The notes under the pieces: generated by a model | Database searches by the model: none | What the model was told of the DNA's origin: nothing | Seen by the model: only the letters and a program-made list of their open reading frames with translations | Position numbers and translations under genes: made by a program | Shown here: positions 35,012 to 49,475 of the stretch, one piece after another | How positions within the stretch are numbered: the stretch's first letter is position 1 | Layout of the letters: every line of letters starts with the position of its first letter | Source of the DNA: Alisma plantago-aquatica | Taxonomy: Eukaryota > Streptophyta > Magnoliopsida > Alismatales > Alismataceae | NCBI GenBank assembly: GCA_963693085.1 | Contig: OY856409.1 | Coordinates: 302,653,058-302,717,057 of the forward strand | DNA: 64,000 nt | Direction: 5' to 3'

Positions 35012-38000
35012 ATGGCAAAGAAATCATCTTTTCAATCGGGCAAATTAATTGAGACAAATTTCCATAACTGATTAAGGACTATGAGAAGTGTTTTGCATAA
35101 TCCTAAGATACCAGTGGCCTTAGCATCTGCTCTATGTACACTTCAGGCATTGTTTGAGGCTGATAAGAAGAAGTATAGTTCCATGATAGTGATCAGTGGA
35201 ATGGAATCTAAGGATAAAGGCAAGGGAGAGAAGGGTTCTCTCTCCCAGCTAAAATCTATGTCTTCTGTGCTCAAAACATGGAGAGGGTTGAAGGAATCAT
35301 GGAAGATGAAGCAAGAGATAAAGATCTCTACTTCACGTGTATACATGATAGTGATTTACTTTACTGCTTCTTCATCATGGGTACTTGATACCACATGTAC
35401 ATCACACATTTATTCAAGTGTGAAGGATCCGAAAATAAGTAGGCCTTTAGGGAAAGGCGAGGTTGAACTACGTGTTGCTAATGGGGCAAGAGTTTCTGCC
35501 AGTGTCATAGGAACCTATGAGTTATCTCTACCTAGTGGGATGATAATAGAGTTATAGAACTGCTATTATGTACCTGCCATAAATAGAAATATCATATCTA
35601 TATCTTATTTGGACAAAGATGGATTTGAATTTTTTATTAAGAATGGACAGAGTTCCATTTCTAAAGATGGGATCTTTTATGGCAGTGCCCTAATGTCTTA
35701 TGGTCTATACTTGATAGATCTACAAATGAGTGTATAGAACGTAAACACCATACAATAAAAACTCAATAACTCAAACAAAACATACCTTTGGCATTGTCAT
35801 CTAGGACACATAAATGAGAATCACATATCTAGACTCCATAAGGATGGTTATCTGGACTCTTTTGATTATGAATCAATAGAGACATGTGAATATTGTTTGT
35901 TGGGCAAGATGGCCAAGGCTCCCTTTTCAGGAAAAGGTGAGAGAGCCAGTGATCTATTAGGACTCATACATATTGATGTATGTGGGCCTTTTAGAACATA
36001 TGCTAGAGGTGGGTATCAGTACTTTATTACCTTTACTGATGCCTTCAGTAGGTATGGCTATGTTTACCTGATGAAACATAAGTCTGAAACTCTTGAAAGG
36101 TTCAAGGATTTCCTGAATGAAGTATAAAACCATCTTGGCAAAAGTATTAAGGTGCTTTGATATGATTGAGGTGGAGAATACTTAAGCCAAGAGTTTGAGG
36201 ACCTTCTGAGAGCCTGTGGTATTGTATCACAATGGACTTTACCTAGAACACCACAACATAATGGTGTGTCAGAAAGAAGGAATCACACATTACTTGATAT
36301 GGTGTGATCTATGATGATTTTTGTTGATCTTCTGACTTCCTTCTGGGGTCATTCTCTTCAAGCCACCACATTTACATTTAACCATGTACCATCTAAATCG
36401 GTTCAAAAGACACCATATGAGATATGGCACGGGAAGTGTCCCGATGTGTCTTTAATGAAGATTTGGTGATTTGAAGCTTATGTTAAGAAAATGTTTCCTG
36501 ATAAGCTTGGAACCAAATCCATAAGTGTTATTTTGTTGGATATCTCAAAGAGACAAGGGTATACTACTTATACCACCCAACTGACAACAAAGTGTTTGTT
36601 GCCAAGAATGTTGTGTTCCTAGAAAAGGAGTTTATTTCCAAAGGAAGCGGTGGGAGGAAAGTAGAACTCGAAGAGGTTTAAGACCAACAATAAAAAATTG
36701 AACCAATGGATGTACAATAGGAACATAGAGATTCACAAGTGGTTTTGGAATCTCAATCTCCTCAAGTTGCACAGGGACCTTGCAGATCTAGTAGGACACG
36801 CCTTGAACATGACAGAGTTGGATATCTTGTGACTCAGGAAGGCAGTGAGTTGGTCATAGATGATGGGCCAACTGTCTATCTAGAAGCTATGGAGGGACCA
36901 GATTCTAAGAAATGGCTTGAGGCCATGAGATCTGAGATGGAATCCATGTATACCAACAAGGTATGGACCTTGGTGGAACCACCTAAAGGGGTAAAACCCA
37001 TAGGGTGCAAATCGGTCTTCAAGAAGAAGACCGACATGGACGGCAATGTGCAAACTTATAAAGATAGATTGGTTACAAAGGGTTTTAGACAAGTTCAAGG
37101 TGTTGACTGTGACAAAACCTTTTCTCCAGTTGCCATGATTAAGTCCATCGGGATCATGCTCACTATTGCATCCTACTATGACTATGAAATTTGGCAGATG
37201 GATGTTAAAATTGCATTCCTTAATGGGAATATAGTAGAGGATGTGTACATGACACAACATGAAGGTTTTATAGATCCAAAGAATGCCATTAAAGTCTGTA
37301 AGCTGCAAAGGTCAATCTACAAGTTGAAGCAAGCATCTCAGAGATGGAATCTTCATTTTGACAAAGCAGTCAAAGAGTTTGGCTTAGTCAAAATGAAGAT
37401 GAACCTTGTGTGTATAAGAAGGTTAGTGGGAGCATGACTACATTCCTCATATTGTATGTAGATGACATACTATTGATGGGAATGACATCTCTGCCTTACA
37501 GAAGGTAAAGACATAGATTGGAAATACATCCTCAATGAAAGACTTAGGAGGAGAATCCTATATCTTAGGAATCAAGATCTATAGAGATAGATCTAGAAGG
37601 CTTATTGGACTAAGTCAGAGCACGTACATTGATAAATTGTTGAAGCGGTTCAGCATGGAGAACTCAAAGAGAAGAAACATACCCATGGTGCATGGAGTTA
37701 CCGTCTCTAGAGCTCTATGTCCCCGATCTTGTAAAGAGAGGGACTGTATGAATGGGATTCCGTATGCATCAACCATTGGATACATCATGTATGAAATATT
37801 GTGCACCCGTCACTATGTCTCATATGCACTTAACATGATGAGCAGGTACCAGTCAGATCTCAGAGATGCTCATTGGACATCCGTGAAGAACATCTTGAAG
37901 TGCTTGAGAAGGACTAAGGATTAGTTCCTCATATATAACGGTGAGGAAGAATTGGTGGTAAAGTATTATACCGATGCAAGCTTCCAAATCGATAAAGATG

Positions 38001-38341
38001 ATTACAGATCACAGTCAGAATTTGTATTTTGCCTTAACAATAGAGCTGTGAGATGGAAGAGTTCCAAGCAAGAGATAGTTGTAGATTCTACTATAGAGGC
38101 TGAGTATATTACAACATCCCATGCAGAAAAGGAGGTTGTATGAATCAATAAGTTCATCTCTGAATTTGGGGTGGTTCCTAATAGTTGTGATGCAATTGAG
38201 CTTTATTGTGACAACAATGGAGCTATCGCTCAAGCTAAAGAACCCAGATCACATCAGCGGTCCAAGCACATATGAGGTGCTTCAATCTCATATGAGAGAT
38301 CGTACAATGAGGAGATGTGAATATTTGCATAGTACCGACTG
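35012..38341 (+). pseudogene. gag-pol: copia A gag-pol, unit 2 copy
   Basis: The domain order and shared lesions are as in the copy at 18337: gag core deletion, D-T-T protease, frameshifts around YVDD and stops in integrase. Private changes include a 3-bp insertion giving an extra serine before 'WVLDTT', R for G in 'STSRVYM', Y for N in 'FRTYARGG', a changed 'RSD' stretch before 'GGEYLS' (the aspartate stays), and I for T in 'QMDVKIAFLNG'. The shared lesions show that it was already dead when duplicated. Confidence 0.92.
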
Positions 38342-38456
38342 AAGACAATATATCTAATCCCCTACAAAGGCACTTTCACAGTAGAAGCTTGACGATCATG
38401 CTAGGTTACAAGGACTAAGGTTCCTGGGTGATTGGGTCTAAGTGCAAGTGGGATTC

Positions 38457-39843
38457 TGTTGGTATGCATGCCCATAGAGCAAGTCATATGATGATTGTAA
38501 TGGGATACTTTTTAAATGATTTGAATATTTATAAAGGCAATTTCTATCTATATGCTTTAACTATTTTGAGATAATGGTATGACATGATAGATGTCTAAAG
38601 AATTATTTTACTTAATGACGTATGCCTTTAGGTTAAGGACCTAAACGATGGGGTCATACATATGTCAAGAGTATACATTCTTGTTTTGTCCCTTGCCAAT
38701 TGTTATTGTAGAAATAACCATAGATATCAATAACACAAAAGACTAGACTGTGTTGGTTGATGGAAGAATTTCATTAGTCATGATATATGATATCAAACCA
38801 AGCACATAGATACATGTTAGGGAACAATATATCGAACAGACCCACCATAAGAGTGATGCATGGAATCCATGATTGGTTAGTCAGGATTAGCTCTTATCGT
38901 ATTGGTGGTGACTTTGGTTCTTAGACCTGAAATCACTGCACTCAACACATGTCGTCGGGTACACTTTGACATCATAAAATGAAATTCTAAAATATGGATT
39001 CTTATAAAGGTGATGATTGGGTGACTTTGACACATGGGGTTTTGACTGTGAGTGATAGATATGGGATTTGTCCCTTCTGAGGGAGTATGATATCCTGACC
39101 ACTTGATGAGTGAGACTAAGAAAAGCATGGTCATGCGCATGTGAGTCAATGTGTGACATTGAGCTCACATATATCTCAGATAGTCTACTCTGGATCAAGA
39201 GACATGGATTGAATGTTTGTAGAGGATGACATATCCATGCCTCGAGTTCAATCTATATATCAATGACAAAGGAACTATACATTCACTATAACGCCAATTA
39301 CGGATTTTAGGGTTGAAAGTTGTTCTCTAAATTTCCTTTTCACTTGGGTAGCCCTGATATGTGACTAGGCACTACTCTTTGCTTGTAAAGTCATAAGTGG
39401 TTATGGAATTTCACTACCAATGTGAAATGGGACGTATAGGGTCACACACATAGGATTAACCTGGAAGAGGAGTTTATCCACGAATGATGTTTAGATTGAT
39501 TACTAAAGTGTTTAGGTACTCAATTAAACATTCAATCAATTGACTTGACTCAGAATCATAGTGTTCAAGTGTTAAACCAATTAATTAGAGTGCCAGATTG
39601 ATTGAGAACTGCATGACTGATTTCTACACAACCTGGACCACCAACCCACCGGTTCACTTGGTGAACCAATCGACTTTGGTCAGTGAGATGACCGGTTCAC
39701 CTTGATGAACCGATCAATTTAGTTGGACCAGATGAGCGAGGTGGGGTTGTCCCAGATTGTGAGAAAAGATTTTTGTTTCACTTGTACAATTTGATTGGGA
39801 CAAGAATTGATCTTTGGATTAATTAGAAACGAAAGAGGAAAGT
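38457..39843 (+). mobile_element. copia A 3' LTR, first 1,387 bp (unit 2 copy)
   Basis: A duplicate of 21779-23165, ending in AAAGT at the LARD insertion. It is the copy that originally continued, after the LARD element, at 54693. Confidence 0.93.
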
Positions 39844-42800
39844 TGTTACATCCTTGAAATTCGTGGATTTCAAGCCTAAATGAATTAAGGACAATGAAGT
39901 GTTTGGAGGGACTTGGTTGATGATTCCAGATCCTAGCATTAGATTGAATGATCAAGTCTAAGATATAAAGTGCGTTGGGCATAGGTAATCATATCAGGCT
40001 TATAAAAGATGGGATGATTACCAAGGGATTGTGTTTGGTAATTAGCAAGGTAAGTGGGCTCATGGAACCTTTGGAAGGCCTAAGAGGTTATTTGTGGGCC
40101 TTAGGGACTTTTCAGCCCAATTGGTTTATCGAAGTTTACATATGGGCCCATGAGACATGATTTTGGATAATGAGGACATTCATGATCATAATAGGTATCC
40201 AAAATAGTCATGGTTGATGGATAATTAGAATATTAGATAATGAGGGGACATCTAAGATAATCCCAGATAATAGGTGGCTTACATATTTAATTAAAGGATT
40301 ATCCACCTTTCCTTGGAAGCCATATAAAAGGACAGAATGCAAGTTTCCTAAAAGAAAATAAGAAGTTTGGTATGCAAAGGATACCCAACGAAGCCTGATA
40401 ACTTGAAAAGGAATAGATAAGGCATCATGCGGGGAGGATTGTTGTTAAAAGAAATATGGTGGGCCTTATCTAATCCCTTCATGCCTATGTTTCCTATGCG
40501 AGGAGTCCATCTGTCTTTGGAAAGGAATAGATGTGGCCCATGTGGGTGTTTGTTTCCTTGGCAATCACGTATGGAAAACCTTCCTTCTTTTTCTTATTGT
40601 GATTCACATATAGAGAGCACTAAGAGTCTTTGCCTCCATCTCACAGTACGCATCCCCAGCCCCTGTGGTCCGCGGGAAGGAGACGGAACCCAAGGTGCAG
40701 CCTTGCGAAGGAAGATCCTCCTCACGAGGAGGAGTAGGTCGGGGCTATAGCCGGAGGCGGCATGCAAAGGCCTTTACCTCTGTGGTGGCGCATGCAGGCA
40801 TCTCCGGTCATGCTTCCGAGGGCGTCAGGGGTGCAAGGTCTTTCTGCTAAGACCAGCGTGGTGCGGAGACCTGCACGGTGCAGAGACGCAGTGGCGTCTC
40901 AACCGGGTCATGCAGACGAGGAGGAGACCAATGCAGACGGAGAGGAGGATTCTTCATCGACGCACGAGGGCAGCAGTGCGCCGAGCCAGGGTGTGAGGAG
41001 CCGACTGCTGCAGGCTGGCCCTCCGCGGCATTGAGATCTCGCCTGCGTGGTAGAGGCAAAGGTAGTCAGCCCCGCCGGCAGCCTTGCTGGACCATCCCGC
41101 GCCTACGGCAGGTCACTGCTAGAGGGATGTTTGAGAGGGATGGTGCCGCCAGGCACCTCCAGCAGTGTTGGCACGCGTAGTGTCTGCTCGACGGACGGCA
41201 GCGGGAGATTGGACGAGGAAGAGAGCGGGATGGAGCAGCGATGGCTGGGCCTTCTGGACTACTGTAAGGATAGGCCGAGGCAAGGTGCTCCGGCGCCGAC
41301 CTTTGAGGGGCTTCGCACTCTGACTCCAGCAATAGGACAGGATCGTCGCCCATCGGCACCCTTGCGGCAGCGTTCGCACGGAGGAAGCCCTCGCGAGAGG
41401 ACGAAGATGGCGAGAGAGAGAGAGCGTGCCGGTTCACAATTAGACCGGCACTGGGCCGTGCTCCAAATCACTCGCCCAGCGAGCCATGAGGTTAGGTGGT
41501 GGCGGGACAATAGAAAGTTGCCACGTCATCCTGCCTTGAGGTATAAGTCACTATCTTGTTTAATTCATAGAAAATACTAGGAGTATCCAAAAATAGCGAA
41601 ATTATATATCAAATTGCTTAGAAAAATGAGAGGGTTCCAAATAAAATATAATAAGAACCCAATTAAGCTTCCTGTTCTAAAAGTATAGGCAATACATGTT
41701 TTAATGGGTTTAATGAAAAGGAAAACCTAGTTTTGTGTAACATGATGCTTAACTGAAATAGATTCGTTCATGATTAGCTAGCACTTAATATTGCCAAGTA
41801 TAATAAGAAATCCATGATAATGTTGAATAATAGGTGATTCCATATTAGTAATCTTATTCATGTTGTTTTAGGTGTCACGAATAGTTTAATATTCTTAAGA
41901 TGCTAATTAGGGTTTAATCTAATATGGATGATTGAGTTGTAATCATAGAAACCTTAATGTGATGGAATTAGGGTTGTAACCCTAATCCCTAGTCCAAACG
42001 CGAGATAACCCTAAAACCCTAGTTTAGGAGTGAATCTAGATGTACATAATGTAATATGAATACATGGTGACACATACGTAGTATGTTTTGTTTCCGATAC
42101 TTGTTGATTACTTGCTTGGTTGATTGGATGTTTGGATTGCATTCCTAAAGTACATAAGATATTCTGGATGGTTTCTGCGATGGCATAAGGTACGTGGTTA
42201 CGCTTATGAATACATGTATCGGATTCCAAGATTGCCGAAGTTTTCTCGATGAGATTGAACGACAAATAAACTGCTTGCTTGTTTATTTAGTTCTTGCAAA
42301 CTGTAAAGTTCATATGAGTATCACGTAAAGTAAATAATTACATTTTGAACCCTGGGTCAGACTGATCTTAAGGGTAATGCACACGAGCCCCGGAGGGACA
42401 GTGATTACACCTGAGGTAGTGGACCAGATAAGGGTTAGAATATGAAAAAGAGTTAATGTTCTTATATTCAAGATAAAGATGTTTGCTTATATATGTACTT
42501 GTGATTATTGTTTGAATCCACATACCAGTATAGAAATATACTGATCGCATATTTGTTTGTCGGCGTTTTAGGTATCAGATATACTTGATTCGTGGACATG
42601 AGGGTACAGATAGAGATGTTGAAGACACTACAGTTTAATCATGAAGGTTTAGTCTTAATAGTTTATCTTCACACATGTAAAAGTTAATTCTGCATAGAAG
42701 CTATGTAACTCCTTAGAGGTGCTTTTCATGTAAACATGTAAATATTTGATCATTAATGGAAATTGTTTACTATTTTGTATTATTTCATGAATCTGATCCT

Positions 42801-42866
42801 GGAAATTATAGTTAACAATTCGCGACTTTAAGGTCTTTTAGACACTCAAAAGTGCGGGTCGTTACA
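39844..42866 (+). mobile_element. LARD-like LTR2 (true 5' LTR)
   Basis: Same limits and length as LTR1. TATA box at 40321-40330 and GC-rich island at about 40653-41538. It differs from LTR3 at about 43 sites and from LTR1 at about 12 sites by eye. Of the 12, about seven are private to LTR2 and five private to LTR1 when LTR3 is used as outgroup. Confidence 0.93.
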
Positions 42867-45268
42867 TTTGGTATCAGAGCACAGATTCATCAACTAATAC
42901 TTAATAGTTTATAATTTCAAACTATCCTTAGAAATTGTAAATAGAAAAATTAAGTTCCTCATCTCACATTTTCATCTACTTCTCATCTGTTGCTTAAAAA
43001 AAAAATTTGAAAAGAAAATATTAATAAGAGAAGTAAAATGTGAAATTTAAAATCACTAATCCACATGGTGTGGTGGTATGGGACACTACCCATGTGGAAA
43101 TTTAAAATCGTTAATCCACGTGGTGTGGTGGTATGGGACACTACCCATGTGAAAATTTAAATTTTTTAATCCACATGGTGTGGTGGTATGGGACACTACC
43201 CATGTGAAACTTGAAATTGGTAATCAACATGGTGTGGTGGTATGGGACACTGCCCATGTGAAACTTGTAATCATGAATAAGAAAGATAAGGGATGGTTTA
43301 GGTAACCCAATCTCCCATGCATGTGGGCATGAGGAGTATAAAAACTTATGTGATAAGTCTTAAGAGATATAAAAACCCAATAGATGTATATATAACAAAA
43401 TGAAAAGTTAGAATATAATTTTCTCAAACTCCTCATGTTGTCTCTAGAAGTTTAGTGATGGTGGCCAAGCCCCTAGAGGGGACGGCCGAGGTAGCACCAA
43501 GCCCTGGAGGGAAGGTGACCCAAGTTCATTGAATGAACAGAGATCATGAGGGGGTATTCCAAAGATTGAGCAAGCATGGGTTGATATGTTATAATGATAA
43601 AAGTTATACTCAATGAAAAGAAAGAAGATATCCATGAAACCTTTAGGGTTAGTGTGCCAACCTGGGGTGGGTCAACCCGAGAGTGGGAAGATGACCTATG
43701 AGGGAGGCAAAACCTATATCTTGGGATCAGGTTGTGGCTAGAGAGCTTAACCCCCTCCTATGAGCCAAGAAGGTGCCCTAAGCTAGGACTTTCCCTTAAA
43801 AGGTAAGTGAATAAACATATTTAAATATTGAGATAACCTTAATCCTCACCTAGAGGGATGAAGAGTTAAAAATATAATAATGATAAGTACTTAAATTCTT
43901 TGAACCCAAGGATGCCAACTCTGAGTGACACAGCTGGTCAAGCCCAGGAGGGAAGACCGGTAAGGCACCAAGCCCAGGAGGAAAGGTCATGAAATGGTCA
44001 AGCCCAGGAGGGAAGACCAGGCAGGCACCAAGCCCAGGAGGGAAGGTGGCCTAAGTCCACAATGCATTTGTTTAGGATCAAGCCCCTGGAGGGGAAGATC
44101 ACAGAGGTCAAGCCCAGGAGGGAACACTGACATGGCACCAAGCCCTGGAGGGAAGGTGGCCCGAGCCCAATGATGGGACAACACTGCATTATGTGTACTC
44201 AAAAGAGAGATATGAAGGCAATTCTGGTTAAAGAATTAAATGAGAGAATAATGTGCTTAAAAGATGTGACATCTCAAAAGAAACCCTTAGGGAGGGTAGA
44301 GTCCTAATGCAATCCTAGGGTCAAGTAGGGTGTATTAGTGGTACATTGGACCGATGTGATAGGAGTTGATTGTTCCCTAAATGCACATGACCATGTGGTC
44401 GGGAGGTAACAACTAGGATTACCCAAGGTACACGACTCAGGAGACTAGCTACCTCCATGAGGATCATGTAGCCTAATGGGTGAACGTGAAAGGCACTCTC
44501 TTGATGCTTAAGGATGAGATCACTCCAAAAGTACCTATACCCCTAAAACCTTAAGGATTTGGCTAAGGCTCATAATGAAACATGAGATGTAAATTTTAAA
44601 GATATAAAGAAGTCATGAAAACTTAAGAGGAGTTATGACCTAACTTAAGAGTAAGCAAAGGGACACTTGACTTCATGGAACATAAGAATGCTATAAGATT
44701 GAAAACAAGTAAGTTTAGAGTCGTATAGAGTATGATTCAACTTAATATGTGAAATTGAAAGGTAATGTGTGGATGTACTATCTCTGCTCTGGGAATGGAT
44801 TGAACTTTGTGTTTGGACTGCAGCCAAATGCTTATTTCATTTCATTATGAGGGAGGGAGATTGGATAGACACACGTTACACTTAAAATTGAGATAATGAG
44901 GATGAATATCCTACATTTAATGTGTAATGACGTAGGGTTAGAGGTGTTACCTCACCCTTGTGTGCAAATAATGAATAGGTCAGAAACCTAGGTGAAAAGA
45001 GAAATCACCAAGTCATAATGAAATTAAAAGTAATAATGAAATCATCAAGTGATGATAAGATGTGTATACTAAAAATGTAGATATACTTGAATTTAGATTC
45101 AGGTGCCAATCTTAATAATAAGACAAAAATTTGTTATACAATGGAAAAGTTGTTAAAGATGTCTAAGTAGGGTGCTAACCCTAAGGTTTGAAAATAAGTT
45201 GAGCTATCATTCACCTGGGCTTAGTACGCCTGAATTTTGAGCACAAAATTCCTTGTAAGGAGGGGTGA
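42867..45268 (+). mobile_element. LARD-like interior, unit 2
   Basis: A duplicate of 26189-28624 but 35 bp shorter in the CCAAGCCC array near 43980. Stem-loop array at about 43055-43270. Polypurine tract at 45257-45268 followed by the CACTA element. No gene is visible. Confidence 0.85.
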
Positions 45269-45891
45269 CACTACTACAGAAGTGCCTTTTAGTGTCGGTT
45301 GTTTAACCCCCTTTGGCGTCAGTTTCTGAACGACGCCTATGTGGGCGCCGCTAAAAGGTTGGACACTTCAGCGTCGGTTAAAAAACCGACGCCTATTTAA
45401 CATAAAGGCGTCGGTTTATTATAAAACACCGACGCCAAAAGGGTTCGCGCCACAGAAAACAACGTCATCTAGGACGCTTTCTGTGTCGGTTATATACTAA
45501 ACAACCGATGCAGAAAAGTGTCCTAGATGACTCCCATTTCCTGTAGCGCGAACACTTTTGGCGTCGGTGTTCAACAAAAAACCGACGCTGTAAGTCTGTG
45601 CTGACGGTTATCGGTAAATAACCGACGCCTATATCTATTTTTTTTTATAAATCTGTTTGCAGGCCTGCTGTGGCTGGTCAGCAGGATGAGAACCTACAGT
45701 TCAGTTTTCTGAACTGCAGGTTTACGACATCCATTGATATCAGCCTACAAACAGGCCACAAACCTGCAAAATTAACATAAAAAGATTCACACAAGTAGAT
45801 ACATTCAGACATCAATTCAATTGTCACGTTCACACATATAGAATCATTCAAATACATGTTTTAACATTCAGAAACATTCATTTACAAAGTA

Positions 45892-48800
45892 TCATTCATC
45901 ATCACTATCAACATCCCAATTATATCTTACAGTTGCCACTGTTTGTACAGCTATTGCCCATTCTTCTCTTACTTCATTTAATGCTTCCCTCGTATATGGA
46001 GCATGTACATTTTTTAAGCATTTGCCTATAGTGTGGTCAGTTTTAAACACCTGCAAAGAGAATGATGTATATATATAAGTAATAATATAAAAATAAGATT
46101 GATATATTTCATACTAACTAATGAGACTATATAATACCTCATGTATGGTATCGATGTCCAATGCGGCATGTTTGATAATCATCTGCATAAATCACATCAC
46201 ATAGTATGCGCATGCCCAGCCATTGTCTTGTGTAGCGCACTATAAATTGAAACATACAAAATAATACAACTAAGCACAATTCACATCAATAATATATACA
46301 TTGGAGTCGGGGAGTCGGGAACTTACTTTTACGTTCTCCCAAGACAATGGCTGGTTCTTTTTCCTTGGGACCTTTCCTCCAGCATTTTTGAATGCATCTA
46401 AACCCCTACATGTTAATATAACACACTAAGTTGCATAAGTAAATAGTAATGTAATAAAAGATGTTAACGGATATAAAAAATGAAATATTTCTCACCAGAA
46501 TAATGCCATTCTCATTACGTGTCCAATTTTAGTGTTTAATGTACTTCCTGCGGGATCTAGATAATAAACAGTGAACGTCCCGGGGACAATAACTAGTAAC
46601 TCCCAATGTCTACCACTAGAGGTAAAAAGTTAACAATTAATAACTCAAAATGCAAAATAATAATGGAATTTTCTTAAGTCCAAATTATAAATAAAGCAAA
46701 CTTACTTGACATTGAATGGAGCTATTATTATCGTCTTCATTTGATGACCAAAAATTGTAAAAGCATCTATACAGTATTGTTGAACACTATCAGGGTCTTT
46801 AGCTACCATACTAATCAATGATGGAATCAAAAATCCCACATGATCATATGCAAATTGTTTGCAATGATCTTCGATTAAGTAGCTGCAAAACATATAGACG
46901 TATGCATTAATATATAAGAAACTAGATCACCGGATCTTACACAAGGTATATGGATGTATAAACAAGATCTCACCTTATCCATGTCTCTATCATTGATGTA
47001 TTCAACCAATCATACATAAACAACTCAATAATATCTTGTATAAATAAAGAGCTGTCGTATGATTGACCTGCATAATCTGCATCTAAAGAAACAATTATAG
47101 GGCAAAGTATATTATGTTCCCGTAGCCAACATGCCATTCCCCTACAAGCATGACCTAACGGGTATTGTAGGTCAGTTGGAACCCAAGTTGGTAATGCGGG
47201 AATTGGAGGTGGAGGCCTAGGTGCTCCTGGTGTCTTCTTTTTAACCTGTATATATAATTTCAGATCAGTTGACATCATATATACACATTAACAGTCTAAA
47301 TCAATGTAAATTTATCTTACAATTTCAGTTGTGTAGAGGACATTTGCTTTGGGCCACAATATGACCCCGCTTTCTGCCTCACCAAGTGTATCAATATCTG
47401 GGTGGGCATATGGCAACTCAACTTCCCTCCAATCGGGTAATACATGTATCGGGCTCACACGAATGTAGCCCTGCGGCATTGGAGTCCCATGAAACGTTGC
47501 CCCAGGAAGGGACTGGTAAGCTTGCGCCTCTGCAACAACATAGTTTTCCATTCTTAAGCGGCATGGCTTCAATGCCTACAAATTTACGTAAAGAATGTTA
47601 TACATATATACATATCATCTTGAAAACATATCATCTTGAAAAGACTAGCTACAATGTCATAAACAATACTTACAGCAGACGTGTTAGGCGATGGGTCTCC
47701 AAGATTACTTGCAGTCTGTGCACCAGGAGAAGAGTGGGTCGGCATAGGCTGATTGGAAGCCTGAGATGCCTGCCACCGCAGCAATTCTTCCTTGACCTTC
47801 TCAGCAACCACATCATTGAGCTTCTTAGCAACTATATCCTCGACTCTCTTATTCTCCTATACATGGATAAAACAAATATTAGCTTTTTATTAATGAATTT
47901 CCTTTTGCAGTAACATTATAAAAATAGAATATGTTACCTCTTCTTGAGAAAGTCCCGCTCTGGGTTTGCACTGGGATGGCCCAAAGAATGCTTTGATGCC
48001 CACACCAGCGCCGGCACCTCTAACACGTCCAGGATGCTCTGGGTTACCCAGAGCAACTGTCAATTCATCCCTTGTGCCCTGAGGGATGAACGTGCCTTGT
48101 TTCCTCTGCTCGTGCAGCTCCCGCTAATCACCATAAACAAAAATTGGTAAGTTAACACCACAAATAATCAATATTCAAATGATTGCTCTAAGAGTTGTAT
48201 TTTACCATTTTTGCAGCCGCCTCAGCAGTTTCGGGCTTCTTTATTTCACCCTTCTTGGTTTTCCTGCCAGCTATCCAGATATCATGGCGAGGGAAGGGTG
48301 TGGCCGCAGACTCCTGAGTAGTCGCAGACTCCTGAGTAGCCGCAGACTCCGCCTGTAGTCTTTGGCGGACGCTTGCATAGCCTTTTGGACCCATAGTATG
48401 GTCATGTACATTCAGTGCACGCCTTGCTTTTTGTGCGTCACTGAGGGCCTAGTTAGTATGCACATTTATAATTAGGTTAGTAGCACTAAATGTTAATCTT
48501 GAATAGGTGAATACAATGTATATTAATTAAAATGGGAGTGACGCCTAATACATTGAATTCTTCAAATTTTCTTGAAGCAACAAAATTGTCCCAATCTTCT
48601 TTGTTCAAGAAGTTCCATTGTTCAAGGGCTGACTTCTTCTTCTTATCACCCTGTCTTATGTATTCTCTGTTCAGATTTGTCCTGTAATTCCTAAGCATCT
48701 TTCCAGCGCGTTGCATCACACTTTTACGATGCAACATCTCATCCAATGCAAACATATTTTGTAAAATAGAAATGTTATTAATTAGTACCAAAAATATAAT

Positions 48801-49351
48801 TGCAAATAATAGAATTTGTAATCTACAAAATAGAATTGCAAATAATAATAACTCACGCATAAATCTTTCCATATCAAGTCTTTCTTCGCCTGAGGAACTT
48901 TATGCCAATTATCATACTTAATACCACAATGGCTTCGAGTGACAACCCCAAGATAGTTTATAAAATTATTGCGGTTCACTCCAATTGCATTCCCTCCATT
49001 ATCAAACTCCACAACCAATTTGGATCCACTGCCACTCAGCGCAAGTAACTTTTTCAACAGAGTGATACCCCTTTTCTTGTTAAGTTTTTGTTGCTGCGCA
49101 TCAAGTTGCTCAATTGCTTCAGTGGGTAGCTGTGCATCATCAACCTAAAATTTGACAAAAATAAACACACTGAATTAAGCCAATATAGAAATACAGGATA
49201 TATGACATAACTAGAAGATAATGAATTTTATAGAAATACGGGATATGTTTTTAGAACTTACGTTGGTATCCTCGCCATGCTCGTCATGGACAGCATGCTC
49301 ATCATGGACTTCATGCTCATCATGGACATCATTCTCATCATGGTGAGCCAT
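45892..49351 (-). pseudogene. CACTA 13-exon gene with Ulp1-like protease domain, copy 2
   Basis: Exons on the minus strand: 49351-49262, 49144-48857, 48758-48552, 48448-48206, 48123-47938, 47856-47674, 47575-47321, 47245-46974, 46882-46706, 46615-46496, 46405-46327, 46239-46138 and 46050-45892. It has the same domains as copy 1. Codon 291 is intact (CAG) and the exon 8 acceptor is intact (AG at 47246-47247). But the exon 3 acceptor is AA instead of AG (48759-48760), and codon 716 is TGA (46192-46194) where copy 1 has CGA. That stop falls six residues after the catalytic Cys710 and removes the last 71 residues. So both copies are broken at different places. The upstream region and second terminus are present only here. 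Confidence 0.88.
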
Positions 49352-49475
49352 CTGAAAATTTCATTAAAAAGGAAAACATTTAGCATTTGTATCAACTAGA
49401 ATAAGGAAAACATTTAACATTTGTATAAACATACATGTCTCTAAAATTGTGATCTTTTATCAATTAGCAATCCTT

